A stretch of 64,000 bases of DNA, from assembly GCA_905235225.1 (NCBI GenBank), contig CAJOKE010000005.1, forward strand, positions 27,291 to 91,290, read 5' to 3'. Positions 51,699 to 59,778 of the stretch are shown here, in pieces. How positions within the stretch are numbered: position 1 is the stretch's first letter; each line of letters starts with the position of its first letter. The DNA comes from Paludibacteraceae bacterium (GTDB lineage Bacteria; Bacteroidota; Bacteroidia; Bacteroidales; Paludibacteraceae). The notes beneath the pieces were generated by a model. It was not told the DNA's origin and did not search any database. It saw only the letters and a program-made list of their open reading frames with translations. The position numbers and the translations under genes were made by a program.

Positions 51699-52001
51699 TT
51701 ACCGTATCTCAAACAGACTGATGAAACCCGTCATCATAAACACTTGACGGATATCCTGATTGATATTGCAAACCACAACCTTGCTGCCCTTCGAGGCTGC
51801 TTCTTTGCGGATGGTCAGAAAAATACGCAGACCTGACGAAGATATATACTCAAGATTCTTGCAATCAAGAATAATCTCCTTATTGGATGCCTCTAACAAT
51901 GGTTTGACATCTTCCGCGGTCTGTACTGCGGCTGCAGTATCAAGACGACCGTCAAAACAAGCAATCAGTTGGTTGCCGACTGCTTCAATTGTTGTTTTCA
52001 T
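51699..52001 (-). CDS. STAS-domain anti-sigma-factor antagonist-like protein
   Basis: 100 aa, a single STAS domain: GRLDTAAAVQT, IILDCKNLEYISSSGLRIFL with the phosphorylatable Ser at about 54-56, then ALKxV-like SKVVVCNINQDIRQVF. In partner switching this protein is phosphorylated by a RsbW/SpoIIAB-type kinase and dephosphorylated by a SpoIIE-type phosphatase. Both activities are present in the upstream protein, whose gene overlaps this one by ATGA. No sigma factor is nearby; the next gene is the alarmone synthetase. Confidence 0.9.
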   Translation of the reverse strand: MKTTIEAVGNQLIACFDGRLDTAAAVQTAEDVKPLLEASNKEIILDCKNLEYISSSGLRIFLTIRKEAASKGSKVVVCNINQDIRQVFMMTGFISLFEIR

Positions 52002-54088
52002 ATGTTCTTTGTAAGTGTTAATATATTCTTTCCGTCTATCCGCTCATAGCGAATATCGTCCATTATCTGCCGCACAAGATGAATGCCAAGACCACCGATC
52101 GCACGGTCTTCTGCTGACAATGTAATATCTGCTTCTGCCTGCTGGGTTGGATCAAAAGCTATTCCGCTATCTGATATCACAAACTTGATCTGGTCAGCAC
52201 GTTTCTCCGCCTCTATCAGTACACTGCCCTTCTTATCTTTCGGATACGCATACAGCATGACATTAGTCACCGCCTCTTCCAAGGCAAGATTGATGGTCAT
52301 GTTCAATGCACTGGGCACACCCAAACTCTCTACCCACTCGGCAAGTGTCGGTATCTGCTCAATATCATTGCGCATAACTATACTATGCCGCTTCACATCT
52401 TCCGAACCGGCTGGACATAAACCCGCTTGAGGAATATAGCGTATTGCAAGCATGGTCAGATCATCACTCTGCTCTGCTGAACCCACATACGACTCTACTG
52501 CCTGCAACATGGACTCTATTTGGGCATGGGCATCAAAATCATTCTTCCAACTGCTTATGACCGATTCGACACGGCTCTCGCCAAACAACTGCTTCGCGGT
52601 ATTCTCCGCCTCTGTCAGACCGTCTGTGTATAAGAACAATGTGTCACCCGCATGCAGACTTGTACATTCGGCATGGAATGAAAAACCCGACAATATACCG
52701 ACCGGCAGATTCGCTGCAGCCACTTTTTCATCTCTTAGATAGTATTGCTCGCCGGACGAACTGCGTACAATCGGAGCATTATGACCCGCATTGCAGTAAT
52801 TCAACTCACCGGTCTTCAAATCCAACACACCAAGGAACATCGTAATGAACATATTCATATCATTCACTTCTGACAACGACTCGTTCATCATCACGACTAT
52901 CTTTGCCGGTATATCTTCATGCGCACCTATCGTTCGGAATTGAGAACGGACAACCGCCATCACCAACGATGCCGGAACGCCCTTACCGCTTACATCACCT
53001 ATACAGAAAAACAATTTGTTCTCACGGATGAAGAAATCATACAAATCACCGCCGACTTCCTTGGCAGGACGTACAAAACCGTACATATTCAAATCCTGAC
53101 AATCCGAAAATGGCGGAAAACGCTTGGGCAACATCGCCATCTGGATACTCTTCGCTATCGACAACTCACCCTCTATACGCTCCTCTTGCACCCGGGATGC
53201 AATCATATGCTCGTTGGTCTTTGCCACACGATACATAATAAACACCAACGTCAGCAAACCTATCAGCATCAGAATACTGATCAAACGACCGAAACGGCGA
53301 AGATCTGCAAACATCACATCCTCGGGAATAATGATTCCTATCTTCCAGCCCGTTGCATCTATCTCCTCTTCAAATACCGCATATTTCCTTCCGGGTATGG
53401 TATCAGGCGGGGGAACAATATCAATACCTTTCCCCGAACTGATTGAATAATAACTCTCGGGATATATCTGCAAATATTCACTCAGGTGTTTCAAATGCGC
53501 CAACGACAAATCTACCAATGCCACTGCCACAACTTCACCCGCCTTGTTGCGGATTGGATAGGAACAACTCACTACCATCGCCCGCGCACCGGCATCATCA
53601 AGGTATGGTTCACACCACCAGCAACTGTCTATCGTCATTCCGTTATGAAACCACTCGCTCTGCAGATAATCATGATCCTCACCGCCTATTTCACGGGTAT
53701 AGATTTCTCCGTCCACACGGCTGCTGCAAACCTCATACCACTTTCCTTTTTGTGGATAGTAACCATCCTTGAATGCAATGCCCGCACTCTCCACATTATC
53801 AAGAGTCTCAAGCAACACGCGGGTCGCTGAATACATTGACTCAGGCTTGTCTAAATTTTGCTCCGCAAACATGGCAAGCACCTTCACCGCTTCTTCCAAC
53901 TGGCTGGTCTGAACCTGTATCTCCAACTCCGCACGACGCAGTTCCAACGAAGCACGCTGCTCCGCTGACACACGAAGACCATATCGGGATGCAAAATATT
54001 GAAGACACGCAGTCAGTTCCAACACAACTGCTGCTATTAGAATTATCCACAAACCACCACGGGATACCTTCCTTCTTTTTAGACTCAT
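51998..54088 (-). CDS. Membrane sensor with SpoIIE phosphatase and HATPase (RsbW-like) domains
   Basis: 696 aa. TM1 about 12-32; an extracytoplasmic sensor (33-268) of dCache-like character; TM2 about 269-289; a short coiled linker with no obvious HAMP signature. The PP2C/SpoIIE domain (about 325-552) has EVGGDLYD, GDVSGKGVPAS, FLYTDGLTEA and SDDLTML. The C-terminal GHKL ATPase (565-696) has LALEEAVTNVMLYAYP, DSGIAFDP and GGLGIHLV, as in RsbW. One chain thus carries opposing phosphatase and kinase activities toward a STAS protein. First gene of the operon, with a consensus promoter. Confidence 0.92.
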   Translation of the reverse strand: MSLKRRKVSRGGLWIILIAAVVLELTACLQYFASRYGLRVSAEQRASLELRRAELEIQVQTSQLEEAVKVLAMFAEQNLDKPESMYSATRVLLETLDNVESAGIAFKDGYYPQKGKWYEVCSSRVDGEIYTREIGGEDHDYLQSEWFHNGMTIDSCWWCEPYLDDAGARAMVVSCSYPIRNKAGEVVAVALVDLSLAHLKHLSEYLQIYPESYYSISSGKGIDIVPPPDTIPGRKYAVFEEEIDATGWKIGIIIPEDVMFADLRRFGRLISILMLIGLLTLVFIMYRVAKTNEHMIASRVQEERIEGELSIAKSIQMAMLPKRFPPFSDCQDLNMYGFVRPAKEVGGDLYDFFIRENKLFFCIGDVSGKGVPASLVMAVVRSQFRTIGAHEDIPAKIVVMMNESLSEVNDMNMFITMFLGVLDLKTGELNYCNAGHNAPIVRSSSGEQYYLRDEKVAAANLPVGILSGFSFHAECTSLHAGDTLFLYTDGLTEAENTAKQLFGESRVESVISSWKNDFDAHAQIESMLQAVESYVGSAEQSDDLTMLAIRYIPQAGLCPAGSEDVKRHSIVMRNDIEQIPTLAEWVESLGVPSALNMTINLALEEAVTNVMLYAYPKDKKGSVLIEAEKRADQIKFVISDSGIAFDPTQQAEADITLSAEDRAIGGLGIHLVRQIMDDIRYERIDGKNILTLTKNI

Positions 54089-54126
54089 AAATGTAATTGT
54101 AGGGGCGTCTTATTCACTTTCCGCCG

Positions 54127-54158
54127 CAAAAGTACTACAAATTTTCGAAATGTGCAAA
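54127..54158 (-). promoter_or_regulatory. Promoter for the SpoIIE-STAS-alarmone operon
   Basis: Minus strand: TTTG (54158-54155), 20 nt, TACTTTTG (54134-54127), about 39 nt before ATG 54088. -33 region TTTGCACATTT. Confidence 0.8.
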
Positions 54159-54204
54159 AAAAAAGTATAATTACTGCACTTTTTATTCGCTTTTTGCCTA
54201 TAAA

Positions 54205-54236
54205 TTTGCACATGTCAATTAATTATACTAATTTTG
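54205..54236 (+). promoter_or_regulatory. Promoter for aroC-polyprenyl synthase, near-leaderless
   Basis: TTTG (54205-54208), 20 nt, TAATTTTG (54229-54236). The start site would fall within about ten bases of ATG 54252. An additional TAAATTTG at 54201-54208 overlaps the -33 box. Confidence 0.75.
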
Positions 54237-54251
54237 TGCCGTTTTGGCAAA

Positions 54252-55169
54252 ATGAATACCTTTGGACGACATATCAGGTTTACCGATTTCGGGGAATCAC
54301 ACGGTCCCGCTGTCGGCGGCGTTCTGGACGGAATACCGTCACAGGTCATTATTGACACGGACGCTATCCGGCATGATTTGGATCGCAGAGCCGGCAGGAC
54401 CGGGGACTTGATTGTTTCCGATCGCGCCAAAAATGAACATGACGACATCGAATGGCTCAGCGGGGTCATATATGACCATCGGCAATTAGTTTCCCTCGGT
54501 TCCCCCATTGCCTTCATTATCCGTAACACCGATGCCCGAAGCGAGGACTATGAGAACCTCAAGGATACATACCGGCAGGGGCATGCAGACTTGGCATACG
54601 AAATCAAATACGGTATCCGCGACTACCGCGGCGGGGGACGCGCATCTGCACGGGAAACGGCGGCACGGGTGGTTGCAGGCTCTATTGCAAAACAACTGCT
54701 GGCGCAAAAAGGCATACATATCGAGGCACAGCTCTGTCAGGTCGGCGATGTCACCGACCCCCAACAGTTCCTTTCGGTTCTACGCCAAATGCAACAGGAA
54801 GGGGACTCCGTTGGCGGAGTCATTCAATGCCGCATCAACGGTGTTCCCGCTGGTATCGGCGAGCCTATATTTGACAAACTGCAGGCACAACTCGCCTATG
54901 CGGTCATGTCAATCAACGGTTGCAAAGGCTTTGAATACGGAGAAGGATTCGCCACCGCACTCCGCCACGGCAGCGAGCGATATGACTCCGGCGGTATCGT
55001 CGGTGGTATCGCGGACGGACATACCATCACCTTCCGTTGCGCTTTCAAACCTACCGCCACTATCGCAAAACTATATGGCGGACGCCATGATGTATGTATC
55101 GCCGTCAGGGCGGTTCCCGTTGTGGAAGCAATGACCGCCCTTACACTGGCTGACTTGATGAGTACATAA
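54252..55169 (+). CDS. aroC: Chorismate synthase, short form
   Basis: Start at ATG 54252 (MNTFGRHIRFTDFGESHGPAVGG); 305 aa, against about 350-360 in most bacteria. Conserved: RQGHADLAYEIKYGIRDYRGGGRASARETAARV, GVPAGIGEPIFDKLQAQLAYAVMSINGCKGFE, GGIVGGIADG, FKPTATI. Shortened relative to E. coli: the segment after QVGDV, the loop before GGIVGGI (RYD-SGG), and the loop between FKPTATI and GGRHDVC. The usual GRHDPC has Val for Pro. It makes chorismate from EPSP using reduced FMN. Core residues remain, so it is probably active. Confidence 0.9.
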   Translation: MNTFGRHIRFTDFGESHGPAVGGVLDGIPSQVIIDTDAIRHDLDRRAGRTGDLIVSDRAKNEHDDIEWLSGVIYDHRQLVSLGSPIAFIIRNTDARSEDYENLKDTYRQGHADLAYEIKYGIRDYRGGGRASARETAARVVAGSIAKQLLAQKGIHIEAQLCQVGDVTDPQQFLSVLRQMQQEGDSVGGVIQCRINGVPAGIGEPIFDKLQAQLAYAVMSINGCKGFEYGEGFATALRHGSERYDSGGIVGGIADGHTITFRCAFKPTATIAKLYGGRHDVCIAVRAVPVVEAMTALTLADLMST

Positions 55170-55177
55170 ATAACGCA

Positions 55178-56164
55178 ATGATTAACATTGATGACATAAG
55201 ACAACCGATTGCAGACGAATTCTATCGCTACGAGAAAATGTTTGCACAAATCATGCAGAGTAACAACAGCCTGCTCAACGAAGTGCTGGACTATATCCGC
55301 GCCAAGACCGGAAAACAACTCCGCCCGCTCCTCGTTCTGCTTTCCGCACAACTCTGCCATGGTGTCACCGACAAATCGATTCTCACAGCAGTTGCCCTTG
55401 AAATGCTGCACAACGCCAGCCTCGTACACGATGATGTGGTGGACTCTTCTCCCATGCGGCGGGGGACGGCTTCCGTTCAAGCCAAATGGACAAACAAAGT
55501 TGCCGTACTCGTTGGCGATTACATGCTCGCTAAAGTCATTGACACCACCGCCGCAATACGGAACCTGCCTATTCTCAATATCGTGGCTAAATTAGGGCGC
55601 AATCTCAGCAGCGGTGAAATCATGCAGTTGCACGCCGGATCATCCATGTGGATTGACGAACCGCAATACTTCCGTATCATTGACCATAAAACCGCACAAC
55701 TCTTTGCCGCCTGCACGGAAGCCGGTGCCGAGTCTTCCGGCGCATCCATGAGGCAGACCACCGCCCTGCGCACCTTCGGTCAGGAATTGGGTATATGCTT
55801 CCAACTCAAAGACGACATCTTTGACTATTCCGATACGGAAGATTTGGGCAAACCGACCATGAATGACATCAGGGACGGAAAAGCCACACTGCCCTTAATC
55901 ATTTCACTGCAACGTGCACCGCAACCCGAAGCCGAACACATCAAGCAGGTGGCGGAAGACTTGATTAACGGACTGGCAGACCCGACAGATGCCGAACAGG
56001 AAATCAAATCCTTCGTTTTGCGATATGCCGGAGTACGGTATGCAACCGCACGTATGAACGAGCATAAAAAAAGTGCCATTGAGGCACTTAATGTATTCCG
56101 CGATTCGCCGGTCAAAACGGCACTGTTATCCCTGCTCGAGTATGCGGTCAATCGTGACCACTAA
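55178..56164 (+). CDS. Polyprenyl diphosphate synthase
   Basis: 328 aa trans-prenyltransferase: KTGKQLRPLLVLLSAQL, first Asp-rich motif HDDVVDSSPMRRG, second FQLKDDIFDYSDTEDLGKP, and DGKATLPLI. Length and motif layout fit octaprenyl/solanesyl synthases that make the menaquinone side chain. The 8-nt gap from aroC suggests co-transcription, and chorismate is also a menaquinone precursor. Its last 39 nt overlap the convergent sufD gene. Confidence 0.92.
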   Translation: MINIDDIRQPIADEFYRYEKMFAQIMQSNNSLLNEVLDYIRAKTGKQLRPLLVLLSAQLCHGVTDKSILTAVALEMLHNASLVHDDVVDSSPMRRGTASVQAKWTNKVAVLVGDYMLAKVIDTTAAIRNLPILNIVAKLGRNLSSGEIMQLHAGSSMWIDEPQYFRIIDHKTAQLFAACTEAGAESSGASMRQTTALRTFGQELGICFQLKDDIFDYSDTEDLGKPTMNDIRDGKATLPLIISLQRAPQPEAEHIKQVAEDLINGLADPTDAEQEIKSFVLRYAGVRYATARMNEHKKSAIEALNVFRDSPVKTALLSLLEYAVNRDH

Positions 56165-56788
56165 CTCTTCCGCTATCGGATTGGCAGATGTCTGACCATC
56201 TCCTCCCTCATTGATTTTGTCAATTATATCCGCCATAAAGGCACGCAATAACATGCGACGCCCTTCTTCAGGCGCAATACCGCGCTGCTGCATATAGAAC
56301 AAAGCGGACTCATCCAACTGACCGGTCGTTGCACCATGCGATGCTTTCACATCGTCCGCATAAATCTCCAACTGCGGGCGCGTACGCATAACCGCTTGCT
56401 TGGACAGCAACAGATTACGGTTGTTCTGCTGCGCATCCACATGTTGCGCATCCTGCTTGATTCGCAGTTCGCCGAGAAACTCGCCGGAGGAATGATCATC
56501 CAGCACAAACTTGACAAGTTGTCTGCTCACACCTTCACCTGATTCATGGTGCATCCGCGTGTGTGTGCTCACTTTGTCCTGACCGTGCAGAAATGCCAAA
56601 TGGTATATCTCTGTCCGGCAATCCGGCGCAAGATGGTCTATGTGCAACACATTCTCCGCCGAATGAAAATCAAACACAAACAGCCGCAGCACTGAACCCG
56701 AAGCCTGCTTGCAATGAAAATCAAGCAGCGGCTCATCAACATAAATCAAATCGCGGCGTTCACCTTTATTCAAATTCAGCGTATCCAT
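56126..56788 (-). CDS. sufD: SufD-like Fe-S assembly protein, short form
   Basis: 220 aa from ATG 56788 ([18 protein letters not shown]), overlapping sufC by 23 nt. It matches the beta-helical core and C-terminal part of Suf[73 protein letters not shown], and [16 protein letters not shown]. Usual SufD is about 420-440 aa, so the N-terminal helical domain is absent. No frameshifted remainder precedes it, since sufC occupies that space. sufB is not in this window. Confidence 0.88.
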   Translation of the reverse strand: MDTLNLNKGERRDLIYVDEPLLDFHCKQASGSVLRLFVFDFHSAENVLHIDHLAPDCRTEIYHLAFLHGQDKVSTHTRMHHESGEGVSRQLVKFVLDDHSSGEFLGELRIKQDAQHVDAQQNNRNLLLSKQAVMRTRPQLEIYADDVKASHGATTGQLDESALFYMQQRGIAPEEGRRMLLRAFMADIIDKINEGGDGQTSANPIAEELVVTIDRILEQG

Positions 56789-57512
56789 TCTTCTCCAACT
56801 CAAGAGCTAATGTTTTGTCCCCCGACTTGACAATTTGTCCGTCTGCCAGCACATGCACATAATCCGGCACGATATAATCCAACAGACGCTGATAGTGGGT
56901 AATGACGATGGACGCATTCTCGGGAGTCTTCAACCGGTTAACACCTTCAGCCACCACACGAAGGGCATCTATGTCCAGACCGGAATCCGTCTCATCCAAT
57001 ATACTCAAACAGGGCTGTAACATCGCCATTTGCAGAATCTCGTTTTTCTTCTTCTCGCCACCCGAAAAACCCTCATTCACCGAGCGGTTGTTCAGTTTGT
57101 CCGCCATATCTAACATGGCACGCTTCTCACGCATCAGTTTCAGGAACTCCGATGCCGACAATGCCGCCTTGCCCTCATATTTGCGTTTCTCATTGACGGC
57201 CGTTCGCATAAAATTCACCATCGATACACCGGGGATTTCCACCGGATACTGGAAGGACAGGAACACTCCCTCGCGGGCGCGCACTTCCGGTGCCATTGCC
57301 AGTAAGTCTTTTCCCTTCAGCAACACCGTTCCACCCGTCACCTCATACTGCGGATTACCCGTCAGTACTGCCGACAACGTGGATTTACCCGCCCCGTTCG
57401 GTCCCATGATGGCATGTACTTCCCCCTCACGGATAGTGAGGTTCACGCCCTTCAAAATTTCCTTGCCCGCTATGGAAGCGTGCAAGTCACATATTTCCAA
57501 TAAAGTTTTCAC
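56766..57512 (-). CDS. sufC: Fe-S cluster assembly ATPase SufC
   Basis: 248 aa ABC ATPase: Walker [18 protein letters not shown]-loop [11 protein letters not shown], signature [11 protein letters not shown], Walker [22 protein letters not shown]-loop ITHYQRLL. The text between Walker A and signature ([15 protein letters not shown]) is SufC-specific. It energises SufB/SufD scaffold rearrangement. Confidence 0.96.
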   Translation of the reverse strand: MKTLLEICDLHASIAGKEILKGVNLTIREGEVHAIMGPNGAGKSTLSAVLTGNPQYEVTGGTVLLKGKDLLAMAPEVRAREGVFLSFQYPVEIPGVSMVNFMRTAVNEKRKYEGKAALSASEFLKLMREKRAMLDMADKLNNRSVNEGFSGGEKKKNEILQMAMLQPCLSILDETDSGLDIDALRVVAEGVNRLKTPENASIVITHYQRLLDYIVPDYVHVLADGQIVKSGDKTLALELEKNGYAEFE

Positions 57513-57540
57513 GCTAAATAAACTAATCTGATTATTACTG

Positions 57541-58512
57541 CTACAGAAGCGACATTACAACTTCGCCCACTGCCTGCAGCGTGGTACGATCCACATTCTC
57601 TATATCGTCATTACGGGTATGCCACCATTCGGCAAAGCCCGCCGCATTATGCGAATCATAATGTATTATATCCACACACGGAATTCCCGCAAGATTCAGA
57701 TAATAGTGGTCATCCGTTATCGGGAATGACACCTTGTCCGAAAAATAGCGTCCGTAACCCAACGCATGGGCCTTGCGCCAAATCAACTCGACATAGTTTT
57801 GAGCGTACTGCACGGAGTACATCTCGCGCGGAAAGACCGCATTAGGCGCACCTACCATGTCCAGCAATACACCATACATATACCGTTCCGAACGGTTCGG
57901 ATATTGCATGGCAAACAGTTGCGAACCGAGGCACCATGTATTCTCACGCTGGACACCGGTGTAAATACGCGGAGTCCCCTGATCCTCATAATCAAAGAAC
58001 ACTATATCCACCGGCTGCTTCAGAGTATTGGATAGACCTATTTGACGGGCAACCTCCAATAGTACTGCCACACCGCTTGCTCCGTCATTGGCTCCGGGGA
58101 CATTGTACAGACGATCCTCATAAATGGACTCCTCATCACACCACGCACGTGTGTCATAGTGGGCGCACAATATAATACTCCCCTTATTGTCACTCACGCT
58201 GTCAGCGGAAAAATGCCCGATGATATTTATAATGGGTTGCACCCGTCCCGCATAGTCCGGCAAAGACCCTTTCTGCAACTCGACACTCGCACCATACCTG
58301 CGCAACTGCTGAACAAGCCATACGGCACAATCGGTATGACCCTTGCTCAGCGGCACACGCGGACCGAACGCCAACTGCTGCTCTATAAACGCATATGCGG
58401 AATCCGAACTGAACGCCCGACGCTCCACCTGAACAGTACCGACACTCTTCCGGCATGACATCAGACCCGCCGCAACCAGCAGCAGACACACAATAACTTT
58501 CTTACCGCACAT
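57541..58512 (-). CDS. M28-family aminopeptidase-like lipoprotein (glutaminyl cyclase type)
   Basis: 323 aa from ATG 58512 ([20 protein letters not shown]); the lipobox GLMSC makes it a lipoprotein. The start overlaps prs by 11 nt. Zinc-peptidase segments: [57 protein letters not shown]. Bacteroidota relatives are often glutaminyl-peptide cyclotransferases, which cap N-terminal Gln of exported proteins as pyroglutamate; aminopeptidase is the alternative. Confidence 0.87.
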   Translation of the reverse strand: MCGKKVIVCLLLVAAGLMSCRKSVGTVQVERRAFSSDSAYAFIEQQLAFGPRVPLSKGHTDCAVWLVQQLRRYGASVELQKGSLPDYAGRVQPIINIIGHFSADSVSDNKGSIILCAHYDTRAWCDEESIYEDRLYNVPGANDGASGVAVLLEVARQIGLSNTLKQPVDIVFFDYEDQGTPRIYTGVQRENTWCLGSQLFAMQYPNRSERYMYGVLLDMVGAPNAVFPREMYSVQYAQNYVELIWRKAHALGYGRYFSDKVSFPITDDHYYLNLAGIPCVDIIHYDSHNAAGFAEWWHTRNDDIENVDRTTLQAVGEVVMSLL

Positions 58513-59464
58513 TGATTTCTGAAATGGATTTATGCTCTTGAATGGCTTGGATCGTATCGGCGAACGGGGCTGCCACACTGACAATCTTTGCCTTGGGGCA
58601 GCGCGTCACATCAAACGGAATGGAGTCGGTAAAGACTATCTCCTCAAGATCACTGTCCATAATCCGCTGGCACGCATCACCCGACATGATACCATGACTG
58701 ACAACCGCACGCACGGACTTCGCACCGCCTTCTTTCATCACCGACGCAGCCTTGCACAATGTTCCTGCGGTATCGGCTATATCATCTATCAGCACCACAT
58801 CCTTGCCATACACATCACCTAAAACGCGGATCTCGCTCACTTTATTAAAGTCCGGGCGGTTCTTATAACAAATGACCATCGGCACCTCGCGGTCGGTCAG
58901 TATATGCAGTTTCTTGGCAAACGCAGCCGCGCGCTTGGAGCCGCCTACATCCGGCGACGCGACAATCAGCTTGCGAAGGTTCAGACTCTGGATATAGTTC
59001 GCCAGCACATTGCCGCCATACAAATGATCCACAGGAATATCAAAAAATCCTTGAATCTGGTCTGCATGCAAATCAAGCGTGATAACACGCTCCGCACCCG
59101 CAACCTGCAACATGTTCGCCACCAACTTGGCACCGATACTCACACGAGGTTTGTCCTTGCGGTCCTGACGCGCCCAACCGAAATACGGAATGACCGCTAC
59201 CACTTTGTACGCACTGGCACGCTTCGCGGCATCAATCATAAGCAACAACTCCATCAGGTTGTCGCTACTCGGATTCGTGGATTGAACCAAATACACTGAT
59301 TGTCCGCGTACACTGTCATCAAAGGCGGCACAGAACTCACCATCGGAAAAACGGGTAACCGTCACTTTACCAAGCTTGCAGCCGAGATGCTCGCATATAC
59401 GCTGTGCGATGGCTTCACCCTGACTTCCGGCAAAAACTTTGAACTGAGAAGCTTCCTGTAGCAT
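58502..59464 (-). CDS. prs: Ribose-phosphate pyrophosphokinase
   Basis: 320 aa, normal length. FAGSQGEAIAQRICEHLG, RFSDGEF, VYLVQSTNPSSDNLMELLLMIDA, GWARQDRKDKPR, DLHADQIQGFFDIPVDHLYG and the PRPP loop VVLIDDIADTAGTLCKA. It makes PRPP for nucleotide, His and Trp synthesis. Sits 2 nt after the DUF4290-like gene. Confidence 0.97.
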   Translation of the reverse strand: MLQEASQFKVFAGSQGEAIAQRICEHLGCKLGKVTVTRFSDGEFCAAFDDSVRGQSVYLVQSTNPSSDNLMELLLMIDAAKRASAYKVVAVIPYFGWARQDRKDKPRVSIGAKLVANMLQVAGAERVITLDLHADQIQGFFDIPVDHLYGGNVLANYIQSLNLRKLIVASPDVGGSKRAAAFAKKLHILTDREVPMVICYKNRPDFNKVSEIRVLGDVYGKDVVLIDDIADTAGTLCKAASVMKEGGAKSVRAVVSHGIMSGDACQRIMDSDLEEIVFTDSIPFDVTRCPKAKIVSVAAPFADTIQAIQEHKSISEINVR

Positions 59465-59466
59465 GA

Positions 59467-59778
59467 TTATTTCTTCTTTTTCTTGGTTTGACCTTGTTGT
59501 GAACCCTGTCGGGGGGCATCTAAATTGAGCAATGCCACCACATCATCCAAACGGCCGTCAGACAATGTATGCAGGTCTGCTTTGATACGTTCCATGCCGG
59601 ATTCCTGATCGCGGTTCCAAGTCAGATTCTTCTGCCGCATACATTGCGCAATATATGCAGTGAGTGCCTGCCGCTCTGACGGATCAGTCAGCGTGCAGGC
59701 ATACTCAATGGTGTCTTGGATAATACGCCCGTAATTCCGCATTTTGATGGGCGTAGTGTTTCGACGAATTGCTATCAT
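59467..59778 (-). CDS. Short DUF4290-like protein
   Basis: 103 aa. MRNYGRIIQDTIEYACTLTDPSERQALTAYI and the following ADLHTLSDGRLDD match the opening of DUF4290 proteins (PEYGRNIQ, IEDREER..., LWDHLAIMSDF). Those I know are about 200 aa, so about half is missing. The end is a Lys run (TKKKKK). The preceding gene ends at the adjacent base. Function unknown. Confidence 0.7.
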   Translation of the reverse strand: MIAIRRNTTPIKMRNYGRIIQDTIEYACTLTDPSERQALTAYIAQCMRQKNLTWNRDQESGMERIKADLHTLSDGRLDDVVALLNLDAPRQGSQQGQTKKKKK

